DNA from: a virus | Length of the DNA stretch: 39,007 nt | Virus record (IMG/VR): IMGVR_UViG_3300020472_002467 | Span: 1-39,007 of that record | Strand: one strand, 5' to 3' | Shown: piece by piece, positions 7,113 to 15,809 of the stretch | How positions within the stretch are numbered: the stretch's first letter is position 1 | Layout of the letters: each line of letters opens with the position of its first letter | Translations under genes and position numbers: made by a program | Notes under the pieces: model-generated | Databases searched by the model: none | What the model was told of the DNA's origin: nothing | Seen by the model: the letters and a program-made list of their open reading frames with translations, nothing else

Positions 7113-8152
7113 TGGCAGCAGGAGCTTTTCAAGCTACCTTTGGTGCTAGCGCAATTGGAGCTTCCTTGTATGGAGGAGCTAATTGGGGAACCGGACAGGC
7201 TACTGGGGTTAATCCATTAACAGGTATTACTCCATTTCCTTGGGAAGGCGCTTTACTTGGAGCAATGAGTGGTAATCCATTTAGAGCTGTAGGAAACGTA
7301 TATAGAGGTATTGCAGGTCCTAAGATGAAAACTACTATGTTAGCAGGTGCAGCTGGTAGAGCAAGTGATGCGTACTGGGGTTTACCTCCAACGGTTGGTG
7401 GATCAATGCAGACTATAGAGAAGCCTGGGTATTTTACAAGAGGAAGATACCATGGTCCATTAGGCTGGAAGACTTTACTATTAGGTGTAGACAGTGGGGG
7501 TATATGGGCTAAGATGTCAATTGGTAATGTAGGCTTATCTGCTGTGGAACTTGCCGCTAATCTATTTGGAGGAATAACAGGTATTGATTCTCCGCTAGTT
7601 AATAAGCTAGCCAATGCAAGAAAGCTAGGAATTGCGGGGATGGCGAATATAGGAGATGGTATTGGATCTAAAGGTTATGGAATGGGGAATACTTGGCTAT
7701 ATGAAATAGCAGGAGTTGATCCAGAAAACTTAGGAGTTACAAGCGCTAAAAAAGCAGGAGTGAGAGGTAGTGGCTTTAAAAAAGCTCCTAAAGTAAGTAA
7801 GAGTGCAATTAAAAAAGGTATTGCATTGGTTGGACAATCTGCAGGAGCTAGATCATTTCAAGTTGCATCAGGGGCCTTTTCAATTTATGCATGGTACGCT
7901 ACATTTAGAGATATAAGTTCGTTCGCAGGAACAGTAGCAGCTGAAGGAGTAGGATCAGCAGCTCGAGCCTTATTTGACTATACACAAGATTTAAGAAAAC
8001 ATGAATTTGGTCACGGTAGACTTCCTGGGGCAATGTCCTCATCAGCTGCTGCGACAGAAAGACAACGAGCTCTAAGAGCTAGTTATAGTAGTAAAATTAA
8101 CCCTAGTGGTAGAATGTATGGCAATGAAGCTATGTATCACCACTCAAGATAA
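7112..8152 (+). CDS. Gly/Ala-rich phage protein, 346 aa
   Basis: This is the same compositional style as its upstream neighbour: Gly, Ala and Ser dominate, with hydrophobic helices near 45-70, 140-165 and 250-275 and a basic linker (KKAPKVSKSAIKKG) around 225. No catalytic motif is visible. Its high Gly/Ala content and amphipathic helices recall tape-measure or ejection proteins, and the open-ended tail protein at 37687 starts in a similar way. The role is unproven. The gene for ribosomal protein bS21 follows 8 bases later. Confidence 0.55.
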   Translation: MAAGAFQATFGASAIGASLYGGANWGTGQATGVNPLTGITPFPWEGALLGAMSGNPFRAVGNVYRGIAGPKMKTTMLAGAAGRASDAYWGLPPTVGGSMQTIEKPGYFTRGRYHGPLGWKTLLLGVDSGGIWAKMSIGNVGLSAVELAANLFGGITGIDSPLVNKLANARKLGIAGMANIGDGIGSKGYGMGNTWLYEIAGVDPENLGVTSAKKAGVRGSGFKKAPKVSKSAIKKGIALVGQSAGARSFQVASGAFSIYAWYATFRDISSFAGTVAAEGVGSAARALFDYTQDLRKHEFGHGRLPGAMSSSAAATERQRALRASYSSKINPSGRMYGNEAMYHHSR

Positions 8153-8160
8153 GGAGTACA

Positions 8161-8337
8161 ATGGTAGTCGTAACACCGAAGTATAAAGATGAACCTTTTG
8201 AACAAATGTTAAGAAGGTTTAAAAAGAAGGTAGATTCAACAGGAGTTATTAAAGAAATATATTATAGGAAGTATCACAGGAAACCGAGCCTCGCTAAGAA
8301 GGAACCTAAACCATCACCATGGCCAAGAAAAAAGTAA
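8161..8337 (+). CDS. rpsU: Ribosomal protein bS21, phage-encoded
   Basis: The 58-residue product contains EPFEQMLRRFKKKVDSTGV followed by YYRKYHRKPS and a basic tail. This reproduces the bS21 pattern (EPF...LRRFKR....G...E.R.R.....P...R) at nearly normal length; cellular bS21 is about 60-70 residues. bS21 sits on the small ribosomal subunit near the anti-Shine-Dalgarno region and affects initiation. Some phages are known to encode it. A strong AAGGAG site lies at 8151-8156, five bases before the ATG. The gene ends 19 bases inside the next coding sequence. Confidence 0.9.
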   Translation: MVVVTPKYKDEPFEQMLRRFKKKVDSTGVIKEIYYRKYHRKPSLAKKEPKPSPWPRKK

Positions 8338-9074
8338 TAGTAGGAGCTAATCAGTTATTAATAACAGATAATGGTGAAGTGATTAAAGCAAAAAAGCTAT
8401 TAAATCATTCATATAAGCTTCTTCAATGGGATAATAAATATTCTGCAATTAGCGTTGATAATGCTGAGAAAGTAATAAGTAAACTTTATATACTAGGCGG
8501 AGCTCAGGGTAGGACATTAACTTGTGGAGATAATGTAAGTTTATTATCTTCTAATCAGAATACTTCTATAGATATAGATAAATTAGTAGATACAATTCAA
8601 GAAGCTAAGGTTTTCAGATATCATCCTATATTTGGAAGTAAAGAATTGAGTAATTTAGATATTGATTTTCTAGCGGCCTCATTAAATAATATCCAGCATA
8701 AAAGACCTAACTCTTACTTAAATCAACCTATACCTTTATATTTATCAACTTTAAATAAGAATAGTTTAGAAAAGTTAATTAATATAATATTTAAGAATGG
8801 GCACATAAAGCATTTAGATCAGACGAGCAAGGACCTCATGATAATATTACTAAGTAAGCTTGGAATTTATTTTGATGCTCAACCAAAACAAAGCTCGGAT
8901 AATATAACAGGAAGTATTAAATTACGAGAGTCTAAATTAAGAGTAAACCTTAATCAAACTAAAAAAGAAAGTGTTAGACTCTTAGATACTTTAGAAAAAG
9001 AAGAAGCGATAGAGTTAACATTTAACGAAACTAATAGGGCGGTATTGGGAAGTTTTTTATGTCAGATAAACTAA
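8319..9074 (+). CDS. Possible intein-derived, degenerate LAGLIDADG-like protein
   Basis: The protein has 251 residues. Residues 12-80 can be read as a worn Hint domain: LLITDNGEVIKAKKLL like intein block A, and GRTLTCGDNVSLL like block B without its TxxH. Residues 117-125 (FLAASLNNI) and 153-163 (LINIIFKNGHI) line up with the two LAGLIDADG helices, and LLSKLGIYF near 177 resembles the 'LL.rLGI' that follows them in intein endonucleases. The acidic catalytic position at the end of each motif is Asn, so a working endonuclease is unlikely. It lies directly upstream of the terminase, which carries an endonuclease-free intein. The similarity was judged by eye, and an unrelated phage protein remains possible. 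Confidence 0.4.
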   Translation: MAKKKVIVGANQLLITDNGEVIKAKKLLNHSYKLLQWDNKYSAISVDNAEKVISKLYILGGAQGRTLTCGDNVSLLSSNQNTSIDIDKLVDTIQEAKVFRYHPIFGSKELSNLDIDFLAASLNNIQHKRPNSYLNQPIPLYLSTLNKNSLEKLINIIFKNGHIKHLDQTSKDLMIILLSKLGIYFDAQPKQSSDNITGSIKLRESKLRVNLNQTKKESVRLLDTLEKEEAIELTFNETNRAVLGSFLCQIN

Positions 9075-11398
9075 CAGAACAAGAATTATTAGAAGCGCAA
9101 ATATTAGCAGATCCTGTATACTTTGCAGAGATGTATTTAAAATCACCTGCAAATCCAAAGGAGGATTTAGTTCTTCGCCCATACCAAAAAGAAATACTCA
9201 GAGATCGTACTCAAAAAAGAGTATTAAGAATGGGGCGTCGTACAGGTAAAACTGTTACTCTAGCTATTGAAGCTATTTGGAAAGCTTACACTCATACGAA
9301 TAGAGAAGTTCTATTAGTAGCGGGTTATGACTCTCAAGTACAAACAATATTTAATTTAATTTTTAGAATGGCACGAGACGCTACCTTTATTTCTACCTCT
9401 ATAGAGAGAACTAGAATGAGGCCTTATGAGATCTGGTTTAAGAATGGATCAGTAATTATGGGTTACGTTGGAAATAATGCGGTTCGTGGTAAGTGCTTTC
9501 CTCCTACTACAAATGTAGTAATGTGGGACAGAACCTTGAAAACAATAAAGGATCTAGAAATTAATGATGAGGTACTTTCGGTAGATACAGACTCGAAAGA
9601 TGGATTAGCAGTGAAAGGTGTAGTGACAGCTGTACATGATAATGGAGTTAAAGATATTTACTCTATAGAAACCACTAGTGAGAGAGTTGTGCATGCTACA
9701 GAAAATCATAAATTTATGTTATTATACAGAGGATGGACTGAAATAAAGGATATGAATACGCAGGAGAAGAAAGAGAACTTGGCTGACTTTGTTTCTATTA
9801 TTCACCCCGATGGCAAGGCCTATTGGTCTAGAGTCAAAACTATTAAGAAGATTGGTAAATCACGAACTTATGATGTAACTATAGATAAATATCATGACTT
9901 AGTTGTATTTAATGAAGTTGAAGGATCTGCAAAGGGAGTTGCAGTAGGAGTAAATGTAACCTCTGGACAAAAAGTTACCGGTGGGCATACTGGTGGTTTT
10001 CTAGCACATAATTCCGCTAATGATTTATATATTGACGAGGTAGACTCTATACCCTTTAACTCTTTAATAGAGGCAGTAATCCCTATTGAAACTACCTATA
10101 AGGATACTACATTAACAGTGTCAGGAACTCCTACAGGTAGGAGAGAATACTTTTATAATGTTTCTATGAATAAGGATGAGCTTAATTTTGGAGAACATCA
10201 TTTCCCATCTATGGTTAGTCCAGAGTGGTCTCCTCAAAGAGAAAAAGAATTAAAAGTTATTACACCAATGTCCCAGTTTGAGCATGAGTACCTTGCAGAA
10301 TTTGGAAGCTCAGCAGATGGTGTATTTAAAAATCATCATATAGATCCTAACTTATACGTATATAATTATAGTGATCTTAAATATAATCCAAAGAATAAGT
10401 ATATACTAGGAGTAGACTGGAACGAATCTCAGTTTGGAGTACAAGCAGTTATACTAGAATATTTAGTACAGCCAGAAGAAGTTATTCCTTTCAATGATGG
10501 AGATTGGAAAAAAGAAGATGGAACTATTGTTAATCCCGTGGTAAAACAAAATGCACTAAGAGTATTTTATGCTGATAATATAGATGGAGCAGAATTTACA
10601 AATGTCGGAGCGGTTGAGTTTATCATAAAGTTAATGAAAAAATTTCATTTTACAAAATTAGTTTTTGATAGAGGGCATGGAGAAGCAAATTATGAAATGT
10701 TACGTGTTGCAATTAAAAATGGAAAAGGTCCTCTAGGTACAGATGCTTTTGGACTATCTGAATACTTACAAGGAGATAAGATGGTTTCCTTGGATATGGG
10801 AGGTTCATCAGAAGTAATTGATCCTGTTTCCGGAACTACCACAAAAGCATTAACTAAGAATGTTATGGTTAAAAATTCTCAGCTTATGAATGAAGAAGGA
10901 AGATATATTATACCTGCAGTTGATAAGCAGGGGCAGACTGTAGAGAATGATGAGTTAAATTTAGTAGGGCAGATGAGAGGATATGTAGTTGCTAGATATG
11001 GAAAGACTGGAGAAATTTATGAATCTACAGTAAGAGATGGATTAGATCACAGACTTGATGCATTTATGCTAGCCACTCATGGCTACACACTATTAAGCAA
11101 TGATTTTTATAGATGGGAATCCGATTTAGTTGCAGAGCAATCAGAGACTATTTTAACAGCGAATGTTAAGCCTGGATGGAGATCTGACTTAAAAGATCAA
11201 AAAGTACCTTCAGTTGAGAATGGGAATGGCATAACTATATATAGACACGGTGACTATTCTAGCCCAGGAGAACCTGGAGAATATGTCAGAGATAAAGATG
11301 GAAATTTAAAAAAGTATGGAGAAAAACAACAGGCTAGATCTAGTAGATTTAAACATACTGAAAGAACACTAATTAAGAAACCTAAGAGAAGATTTTAA
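9059..11398 (+). CDS. terL: Terminase large subunit with an intein
   Basis: The ATPase and nuclease motor packages DNA through the portal. Walker A is GRRTGKT (59-65). After the intein (residues 146-318), Walker B is LYIDEVD (323-329), followed by the coupling motif SGTPTG. The C-terminal RNase H-fold nuclease has Asp453 (GVDWNE), Asp537 (VFDRGHG) and Asp663/Asp667 (DHRLDAFMLA). Removing the 173-residue intein leaves 606 residues, a normal length for this family. The intein lies between RG(K) and the Walker B strand, a site where splicing is needed for ATPase function. The ATG overlaps the upstream gene by 16 bases, and the stop overlaps the next ATG. Confidence 0.95.
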   Translation: MSDKLTEQELLEAQILADPVYFAEMYLKSPANPKEDLVLRPYQKEILRDRTQKRVLRMGRRTGKTVTLAIEAIWKAYTHTNREVLLVAGYDSQVQTIFNLIFRMARDATFISTSIERTRMRPYEIWFKNGSVIMGYVGNNAVRGKCFPPTTNVVMWDRTLKTIKDLEINDEVLSVDTDSKDGLAVKGVVTAVHDNGVKDIYSIETTSERVVHATENHKFMLLYRGWTEIKDMNTQEKKENLADFVSIIHPDGKAYWSRVKTIKKIGKSRTYDVTIDKYHDLVVFNEVEGSAKGVAVGVNVTSGQKVTGGHTGGFLAHNSANDLYIDEVDSIPFNSLIEAVIPIETTYKDTTLTVSGTPTGRREYFYNVSMNKDELNFGEHHFPSMVSPEWSPQREKELKVITPMSQFEHEYLAEFGSSADGVFKNHHIDPNLYVYNYSDLKYNPKNKYILGVDWNESQFGVQAVILEYLVQPEEVIPFNDGDWKKEDGTIVNPVVKQNALRVFYADNIDGAEFTNVGAVEFIIKLMKKFHFTKLVFDRGHGEANYEMLRVAIKNGKGPLGTDAFGLSEYLQGDKMVSLDMGGSSEVIDPVSGTTTKALTKNVMVKNSQLMNEEGRYIIPAVDKQGQTVENDELNLVGQMRGYVVARYGKTGEIYESTVRDGLDHRLDAFMLATHGYTLLSNDFYRWESDLVAEQSETILTANVKPGWRSDLKDQKVPSVENGNGITIYRHGDYSSPGEPGEYVRDKDGNLKKYGEKQQARSSRFKHTERTLIKKPKRRF
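9494..10012 (+). other. Mini-intein within the terminase
   Basis: This codes terminase residues 146-318. The first residue is Cys (CFPPTTNVV, block A). Block B is ATENH, with the TxxH His at 217. Block F is TYDVTIDKYHDLVVFN, and block G is GGFLAHN followed by Ser319, a standard His-Asn|Ser splice junction. There is no LAGLIDADG or HNH endonuclease between blocks B and F, so it is a mini-intein. About 25 Gly/Val-rich residues separate blocks F and G, where most inteins have only a short link. All residues needed for splicing appear intact. Confidence 0.92.
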
Positions 11399-13701
11399 TG
11401 GCAACTAATGCAGACTTATTAAAAGCGATTCAAGACTCTGCGACAGCAGGTGCACAAGCAGAATTAGATTCACAAGTTGAATTTCTAAAAGATGGTGTAG
11501 ACGCAGCTAGAAGAGCTTTGGAGCGTGAAAAAAGTAATTTACCTAGACAGTATTGCGAAGGCGCACAGGGTACAATACTCTCTCATCCCGATAAAGAAAG
11601 TTGTGAAGCTGCTAGTGGGGTATGGCAAGATAGAAGAAATGCTGGCGAAAAATTAAAAGATAAATACGAAAAGACTAGAGATGCTTTACCTAATTATTTG
11701 GATAGAGCTACGGAGAAGATGCGTAATGCCGCAAAGACTATAACAGACAACAGTAATCCTAGAAATAAAACTGCAAGAAAAACATCTTATATAGATATAA
11801 ATTATGGAGTATTTAGAACTGCATGTATGGATGGAGATGAAAGTATAGTATTTGAGAACTATGATGCTGCTCTTAATAGATTAAGATTACCAACTAAACT
11901 TTGGGGAGGTAAGAAGTTTAAGAGAACGCCCGAAGACGTTAACTATACTGAAGATGCAAATATGTTTATGGGTCCTACAAAAGTTAGTGTTCAACGAGCT
12001 ATCACTTCAGATATGCCAGAGCCTAATGATCCTAAGGATCAAGTTGCAGCGTTTACTATGGCTATTAAAAGTATGAGTTGGTCTAATGTTGATCCGACTA
12101 AACCGACTACTGGGCATTTAACTGTTGAGTTTTATACAATACCAGGAGCTGGATCTGTCTTTCCAAATGCAGACTTTAGTGCTCATATTCCTCTAAACTT
12201 AACTGATGATAAGTATGATAATCAGACTATTCAGTTTGGAAGGTATGTAAATACTGGAGCTTCCTCTGTAGATTTTATGAGCTCTTTTCACCAAGCTTGG
12301 AGACATGATACTGTTAACAGATTACAAGCTGATGGAATTAACTTGACTGCTAAAATCATTGATGTAGCAAATGAAGAGATTCTTTCTCGTGAATTCTTTT
12401 GTTGTATTTTCTTTGAGATTATAGCAGCTAGTCCTGAATTAAAAGAAGTAATTGGTGATGATCCTGGATTAGATCCTAGTGATTTAGGTAGGTTAAAAAT
12501 ACTTGCATTAGAAAAGAAAATAAAAAAAATTAAGAAAAATGAGGACTGGGAAAGTGATCCAATACTAGTAGCACGAGTAAATGCACATGAAGAAAAGATA
12601 GTTTATTACGAAGAACACGGATATAGTGTTCAGGACTTTTTGAATGAGCAAAAAGGATGGATGTTAAAACTTAAAAATATTTTAGAAATTATAGCTGGGT
12701 TACTAACTACTCAAACTTTTCAATTTGGATTTCCTGCACTAGCTATCAATATATTAGAAATTTTGATTAATAGTGTATACGCTGTTTTAATGATTATATT
12801 AGAAGAAGTACAAAAACATGTATTAGCTGAATGTTATGAATGGGTAGCTAAACAAAAAGCAGAAAAGGAAGAAAAAGTTAAAGAGACTTTAGAAACTGAA
12901 GGTGTTTGTGTAGATGCAGAAGAACATGGAAGTAGAACCTCTTGTCAAGAAGCAGGCTTTGTATGGGAACCAGGTGCAACTTGGGAAACTGCTGCAATAA
13001 ACTGTTTACCTTGGGAGCAGATACTAATTGTTGTGATTGATTCCTTATTCGGTAATGATGGTTTATTTAAACATCTTAAAGGATTTGTAGATAGAGTAAA
13101 AGCTGATATGCTATTAAAAACTAAACAGCTTGAGACAGAGTCTATGGATATTAACGAAGCATTAGAAAATAATAAATATCTAAAGTATCTATTACAATCC
13201 ATAGATATTTTAGATTGGTTGTTATCTCTAAATGCTGAAGCATTACAGTTTTGTGATATGTATAGTAGAAACTTATCTATGTTAGGTCCTGACGCATATA
13301 AGAAAACAGTAGAAGATGGATTAAGTGGCGGCCCTAATACAGGAGGTCAAAGCATAGAGGTAGGTGGTAATCAGGATAATCTAATTGGAAATCCTGATAT
13401 TCTACAAGGAAATGTGCCTGGAGCAGGGGGAAATCTCTCAGCAAGCGGTAGAATGGCTTCAGATTATCATTCGTCTTCAAAGATTGACATAACTGGTAAT
13501 ATAGTCAACCCATTAGGTTTATTACTTTATCAGACTGATGAGGATATAAAGAAGTTTTTTACTCAATATATGGGGCTTACACCAGCAGAAGCTGAAGAAG
13601 CAGTGACTGGAGAAAAAAGGGGACAATGTATGAAAAAATTATCTGAGGATGAAGCCCAGCAATTAAAACAAATTCTTAATAATTCGAGGATGGAGGTATA
13701 A
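11398..13701 (+). CDS. Large virion protein with two Cys-Cys-Trp modules, 767 aa
   Basis: The protein lies between terminase and portal. The N-terminal 120 residues form charged helices. A soluble beta-rich part (about 130-310) follows, then a coiled-coil segment (365-410), a hydrophobic helical block (about 428-470, possibly membrane-associated) and another helical Lys/Glu segment. The last 130 residues are Gly/Asn-rich. Two copies of the recurrent Cys...Cys-x3/4-Gly-x1/2-Trp motif occur at 53-76 and 504-523. No enzyme motif is seen. Position suggests a portal-associated, neck or ejected protein. No family is recognised. Confidence 0.6.
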   Translation: MATNADLLKAIQDSATAGAQAELDSQVEFLKDGVDAARRALEREKSNLPRQYCEGAQGTILSHPDKESCEAASGVWQDRRNAGEKLKDKYEKTRDALPNYLDRATEKMRNAAKTITDNSNPRNKTARKTSYIDINYGVFRTACMDGDESIVFENYDAALNRLRLPTKLWGGKKFKRTPEDVNYTEDANMFMGPTKVSVQRAITSDMPEPNDPKDQVAAFTMAIKSMSWSNVDPTKPTTGHLTVEFYTIPGAGSVFPNADFSAHIPLNLTDDKYDNQTIQFGRYVNTGASSVDFMSSFHQAWRHDTVNRLQADGINLTAKIIDVANEEILSREFFCCIFFEIIAASPELKEVIGDDPGLDPSDLGRLKILALEKKIKKIKKNEDWESDPILVARVNAHEEKIVYYEEHGYSVQDFLNEQKGWMLKLKNILEIIAGLLTTQTFQFGFPALAINILEILINSVYAVLMIILEEVQKHVLAECYEWVAKQKAEKEEKVKETLETEGVCVDAEEHGSRTSCQEAGFVWEPGATWETAAINCLPWEQILIVVIDSLFGNDGLFKHLKGFVDRVKADMLLKTKQLETESMDINEALENNKYLKYLLQSIDILDWLLSLNAEALQFCDMYSRNLSMLGPDAYKKTVEDGLSGGPNTGGQSIEVGGNQDNLIGNPDILQGNVPGAGGNLSASGRMASDYHSSSKIDITGNIVNPLGLLLYQTDEDIKKFFTQYMGLTPAEAEEAVTGEKRGQCMKKLSEDEAQQLKQILNNSRMEV
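11554..11625 (+). repeat. Cys-Cys-Trp module, copy 1
   Basis: Encodes residues 53-76 of the 767-residue protein: Cys53, Cys69 and Trp76, with six residues between the second Cys and Trp (CEAASGVW). Confidence 0.6.
12907..12966 (+). repeat. Cys-Cys-Trp module, copy 2
   Basis: Encodes residues 504-523 of the same protein: Cys504, Cys516, Gly520 and Trp523 (CQEAGFVW). It sits directly after a Lys/Glu coiled-coil segment. Confidence 0.65.
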
Positions 13702-15449
13702 TGGCGGAGCAAAAAAGATCTATTTTAAATCCTTTTACTTGGTTTGGAGGTAACTCTGAGTCACTAGAAGATAGAATAGAAAATATAATCAATAAAAGAA
13801 ACACTACAGTTTCTACTAAACAAGGTCCTAATTTTGTAAAAGATGCTAAATCATTTAGTGTTGCAAACATTTTAAAAACTCTTAAGTCAAAAGTTCTGTC
13901 TGCGATTGATGGAGGCATGAGAGGTGCTTTCACTAAACCAGAGTGGGATTTTAAAAAAATACATTTAGCTTTTAGTAATGAATCTATATTTAGACGTTCG
14001 GTAGAAAAATATGTAGAACAAATAAGAAAGCATGAGTGGGAATTTGTAGGTAATAATCCAACTACAGTTCAATATGTTAGAAGAAGATTTGATCAGATGG
14101 CTACAGTAACTAATAAACCAACCTCTGAGCTTTTTGATGAAATAGCATTTAACTTGGTATTATATAGTAACGCATTAGTAGCTAAACAACGAAACAGAAA
14201 AGCATCGGGAGGAAAGCCTAGAACAACTTTTGATGGGTATAGTAGAGTTCCGGTTGCTGGTTACTTTTGTGTAGATCCATCGACTCTAGAAGTAGATAGA
14301 GATGAGTATGGTAATGTACGTAAATGGAAACAGTTAAGAGAGGATACATCACTACCTCGATTCTTTACTAAAGAATTACAGAATAATGATAGTGAAGTAG
14401 AATGGCCTCATTATAATATGATACACATTAAAGATAAGGGCGCTTCTCCCTCTAACTATTTTTTCGCAATGCCTATGGCTGTTCCTGTGATAGCTGACAT
14501 GCAAGCGTTAAGAGAGCTTGAAGAACTTTTATTATTAGAATCTATTAAAGTAGCGGTTCCTAAATTGCATGCTAAAGTTGGCAGTAAGGAACAACCTGGA
14601 ACACAAGAGCAAGTTGATGATCTAGCTTCTACTATTAGAAATCTAACAGGCGACGGGGTAATGATAACTACAGAAAGAGTTACCATTGAAGATGTAGCTA
14701 AGGCAACCAGTGCAAATAACATATTAACTGCTGCTATGACTTACTTTAGAGCAAGAGTATTAGCGGGATTAGGAATGTCTGATGTAGCTATGGGAGCGGG
14801 AGATACTGCTAATAGAGCAACAGCTCAAGTAATGAGCTCAGAAATTCAAAGTACATCAGCAAAATTTCAAAGAATATTAAAGAAGGCGATAGAGTTTCAT
14901 ATTGTTAGAGAACTTTTATATGAAGCAGGTTATACAGAATTTACATTGGATCAAGAGAATATGGTTACTTTATCTATACCAGAAGTAGCTTTACAAGAAA
15001 AGATCACAAGAGAAGCTCATCATTTAAATTTATATTTATCTAATGGAATAACTCATTCTGAGTTAAGAAAAGAATTAGGTAAAGATTTACTAGAAGGAAT
15101 ACAAGAAGAGGATATGTATCTTAATAGGGTATCTATTCCATTAGCAGAAGCAGGAGCTGTTTCAGATACTCCCCAACAGAATGCTTCTAGTAATACAAGT
15201 AGACCTTCTAATCAACATGGTACTCAACTAGCAAAACCTAAAGTTTCAAAAGATTCATACCATAAATTATGGAATAATTGCCTAAAAGTCAGGACGAAGA
15301 AGGCATTACTGGAAACTCTGTCACAATCTGACTTAGACCCGTATGACATAACTATACTGCAGGTAATGATATCTAACTATTTGAATACCTACAACTTAAA
15401 AGACACAGTGAAGTTTGTTTTCACAGCATTAGAGGATAAGCTTACTTAA
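13701..15449 (+). CDS. Portal protein
   Basis: The 582-residue protein has the usual portal order: a basic N-terminal segment, then the wing and clip region with IYR-like helices, and the long stem helix (MQALRELEELLLLESIKV, about 270-290). Next is the ERVTIEDVAKATSANNILTA region leading to the ARVLAGLGMSDVAMG turn, and a helical crown. This turn and the following ANRATAQVMSSE are typical of myovirus portals, where the segment precedes the helical barrel. Twelve copies would form the DNA channel at one capsid vertex and dock the terminase. Its position next to terminase, protease and scaffold agrees. Confidence 0.9.
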   Translation: MAEQKRSILNPFTWFGGNSESLEDRIENIINKRNTTVSTKQGPNFVKDAKSFSVANILKTLKSKVLSAIDGGMRGAFTKPEWDFKKIHLAFSNESIFRRSVEKYVEQIRKHEWEFVGNNPTTVQYVRRRFDQMATVTNKPTSELFDEIAFNLVLYSNALVAKQRNRKASGGKPRTTFDGYSRVPVAGYFCVDPSTLEVDRDEYGNVRKWKQLREDTSLPRFFTKELQNNDSEVEWPHYNMIHIKDKGASPSNYFFAMPMAVPVIADMQALRELEELLLLESIKVAVPKLHAKVGSKEQPGTQEQVDDLASTIRNLTGDGVMITTERVTIEDVAKATSANNILTAAMTYFRARVLAGLGMSDVAMGAGDTANRATAQVMSSEIQSTSAKFQRILKKAIEFHIVRELLYEAGYTEFTLDQENMVTLSIPEVALQEKITREAHHLNLYLSNGITHSELRKELGKDLLEGIQEEDMYLNRVSIPLAEAGAVSDTPQQNASSNTSRPSNQHGTQLAKPKVSKDSYHKLWNNCLKVRTKKALLETLSQSDLDPYDITILQVMISNYLNTYNLKDTVKFVFTALEDKLT

Positions 15450-15461
15450 GTGGGAGTATCA

Positions 15462-15809
15462 ATGGATAAAAAAGAATATACAGAATTTAGATGTCCTTCT
15501 TGTGGCTCTTTACTTTGCAAGTATTTTGATAGAGAAAATCCTTATGCAGTAGAGATTAAATGCCAGAAAAGAGGATGTGGTTCAGTAGCAATAAGAGCTA
15601 ACTGTGTACCAACGAAGTTAGTAGAATTAAGGTGTGATCACGTTGATGAAAAGAAATCAGAAAAATGGGGAGCACCAACTATTTGTAATAAATTATTAGC
15701 AAAACTGATACCTGGAACAGATATTGAAATTAAATGCCCTAGATGCAAAAAAATAACTTATAGCTTAGATCAATTTCCAGAGTTATTATCGGAGGATACT
15801 TATGAGTAA
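15462..15809 (+). CDS. Double Com-like zinc-ribbon protein
   Basis: Two successive zinc-ribbon units are visible: FRCPSCGSLLCKYF with VEIKCQKRGCG, and CDHV...ICNKLLAKL with IEIKCPRCKKITY. The second is very close in pattern to phage Mu Com (CxxCNKLLxK...IEIKCPRCK), a small zinc protein that binds mRNA and activates translation of mom. I chose the ATG at 15462 because GGGAG lies 5-9 bases upstream of it; the GTG at 15450 overlaps that site. A binding or translational-control role is plausible, but no mom-like target is in this window. Confidence 0.7.
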   Translation: MDKKEYTEFRCPSCGSLLCKYFDRENPYAVEIKCQKRGCGSVAIRANCVPTKLVELRCDHVDEKKSEKWGAPTICNKLLAKLIPGTDIEIKCPRCKKITYSLDQFPELLSEDTYE

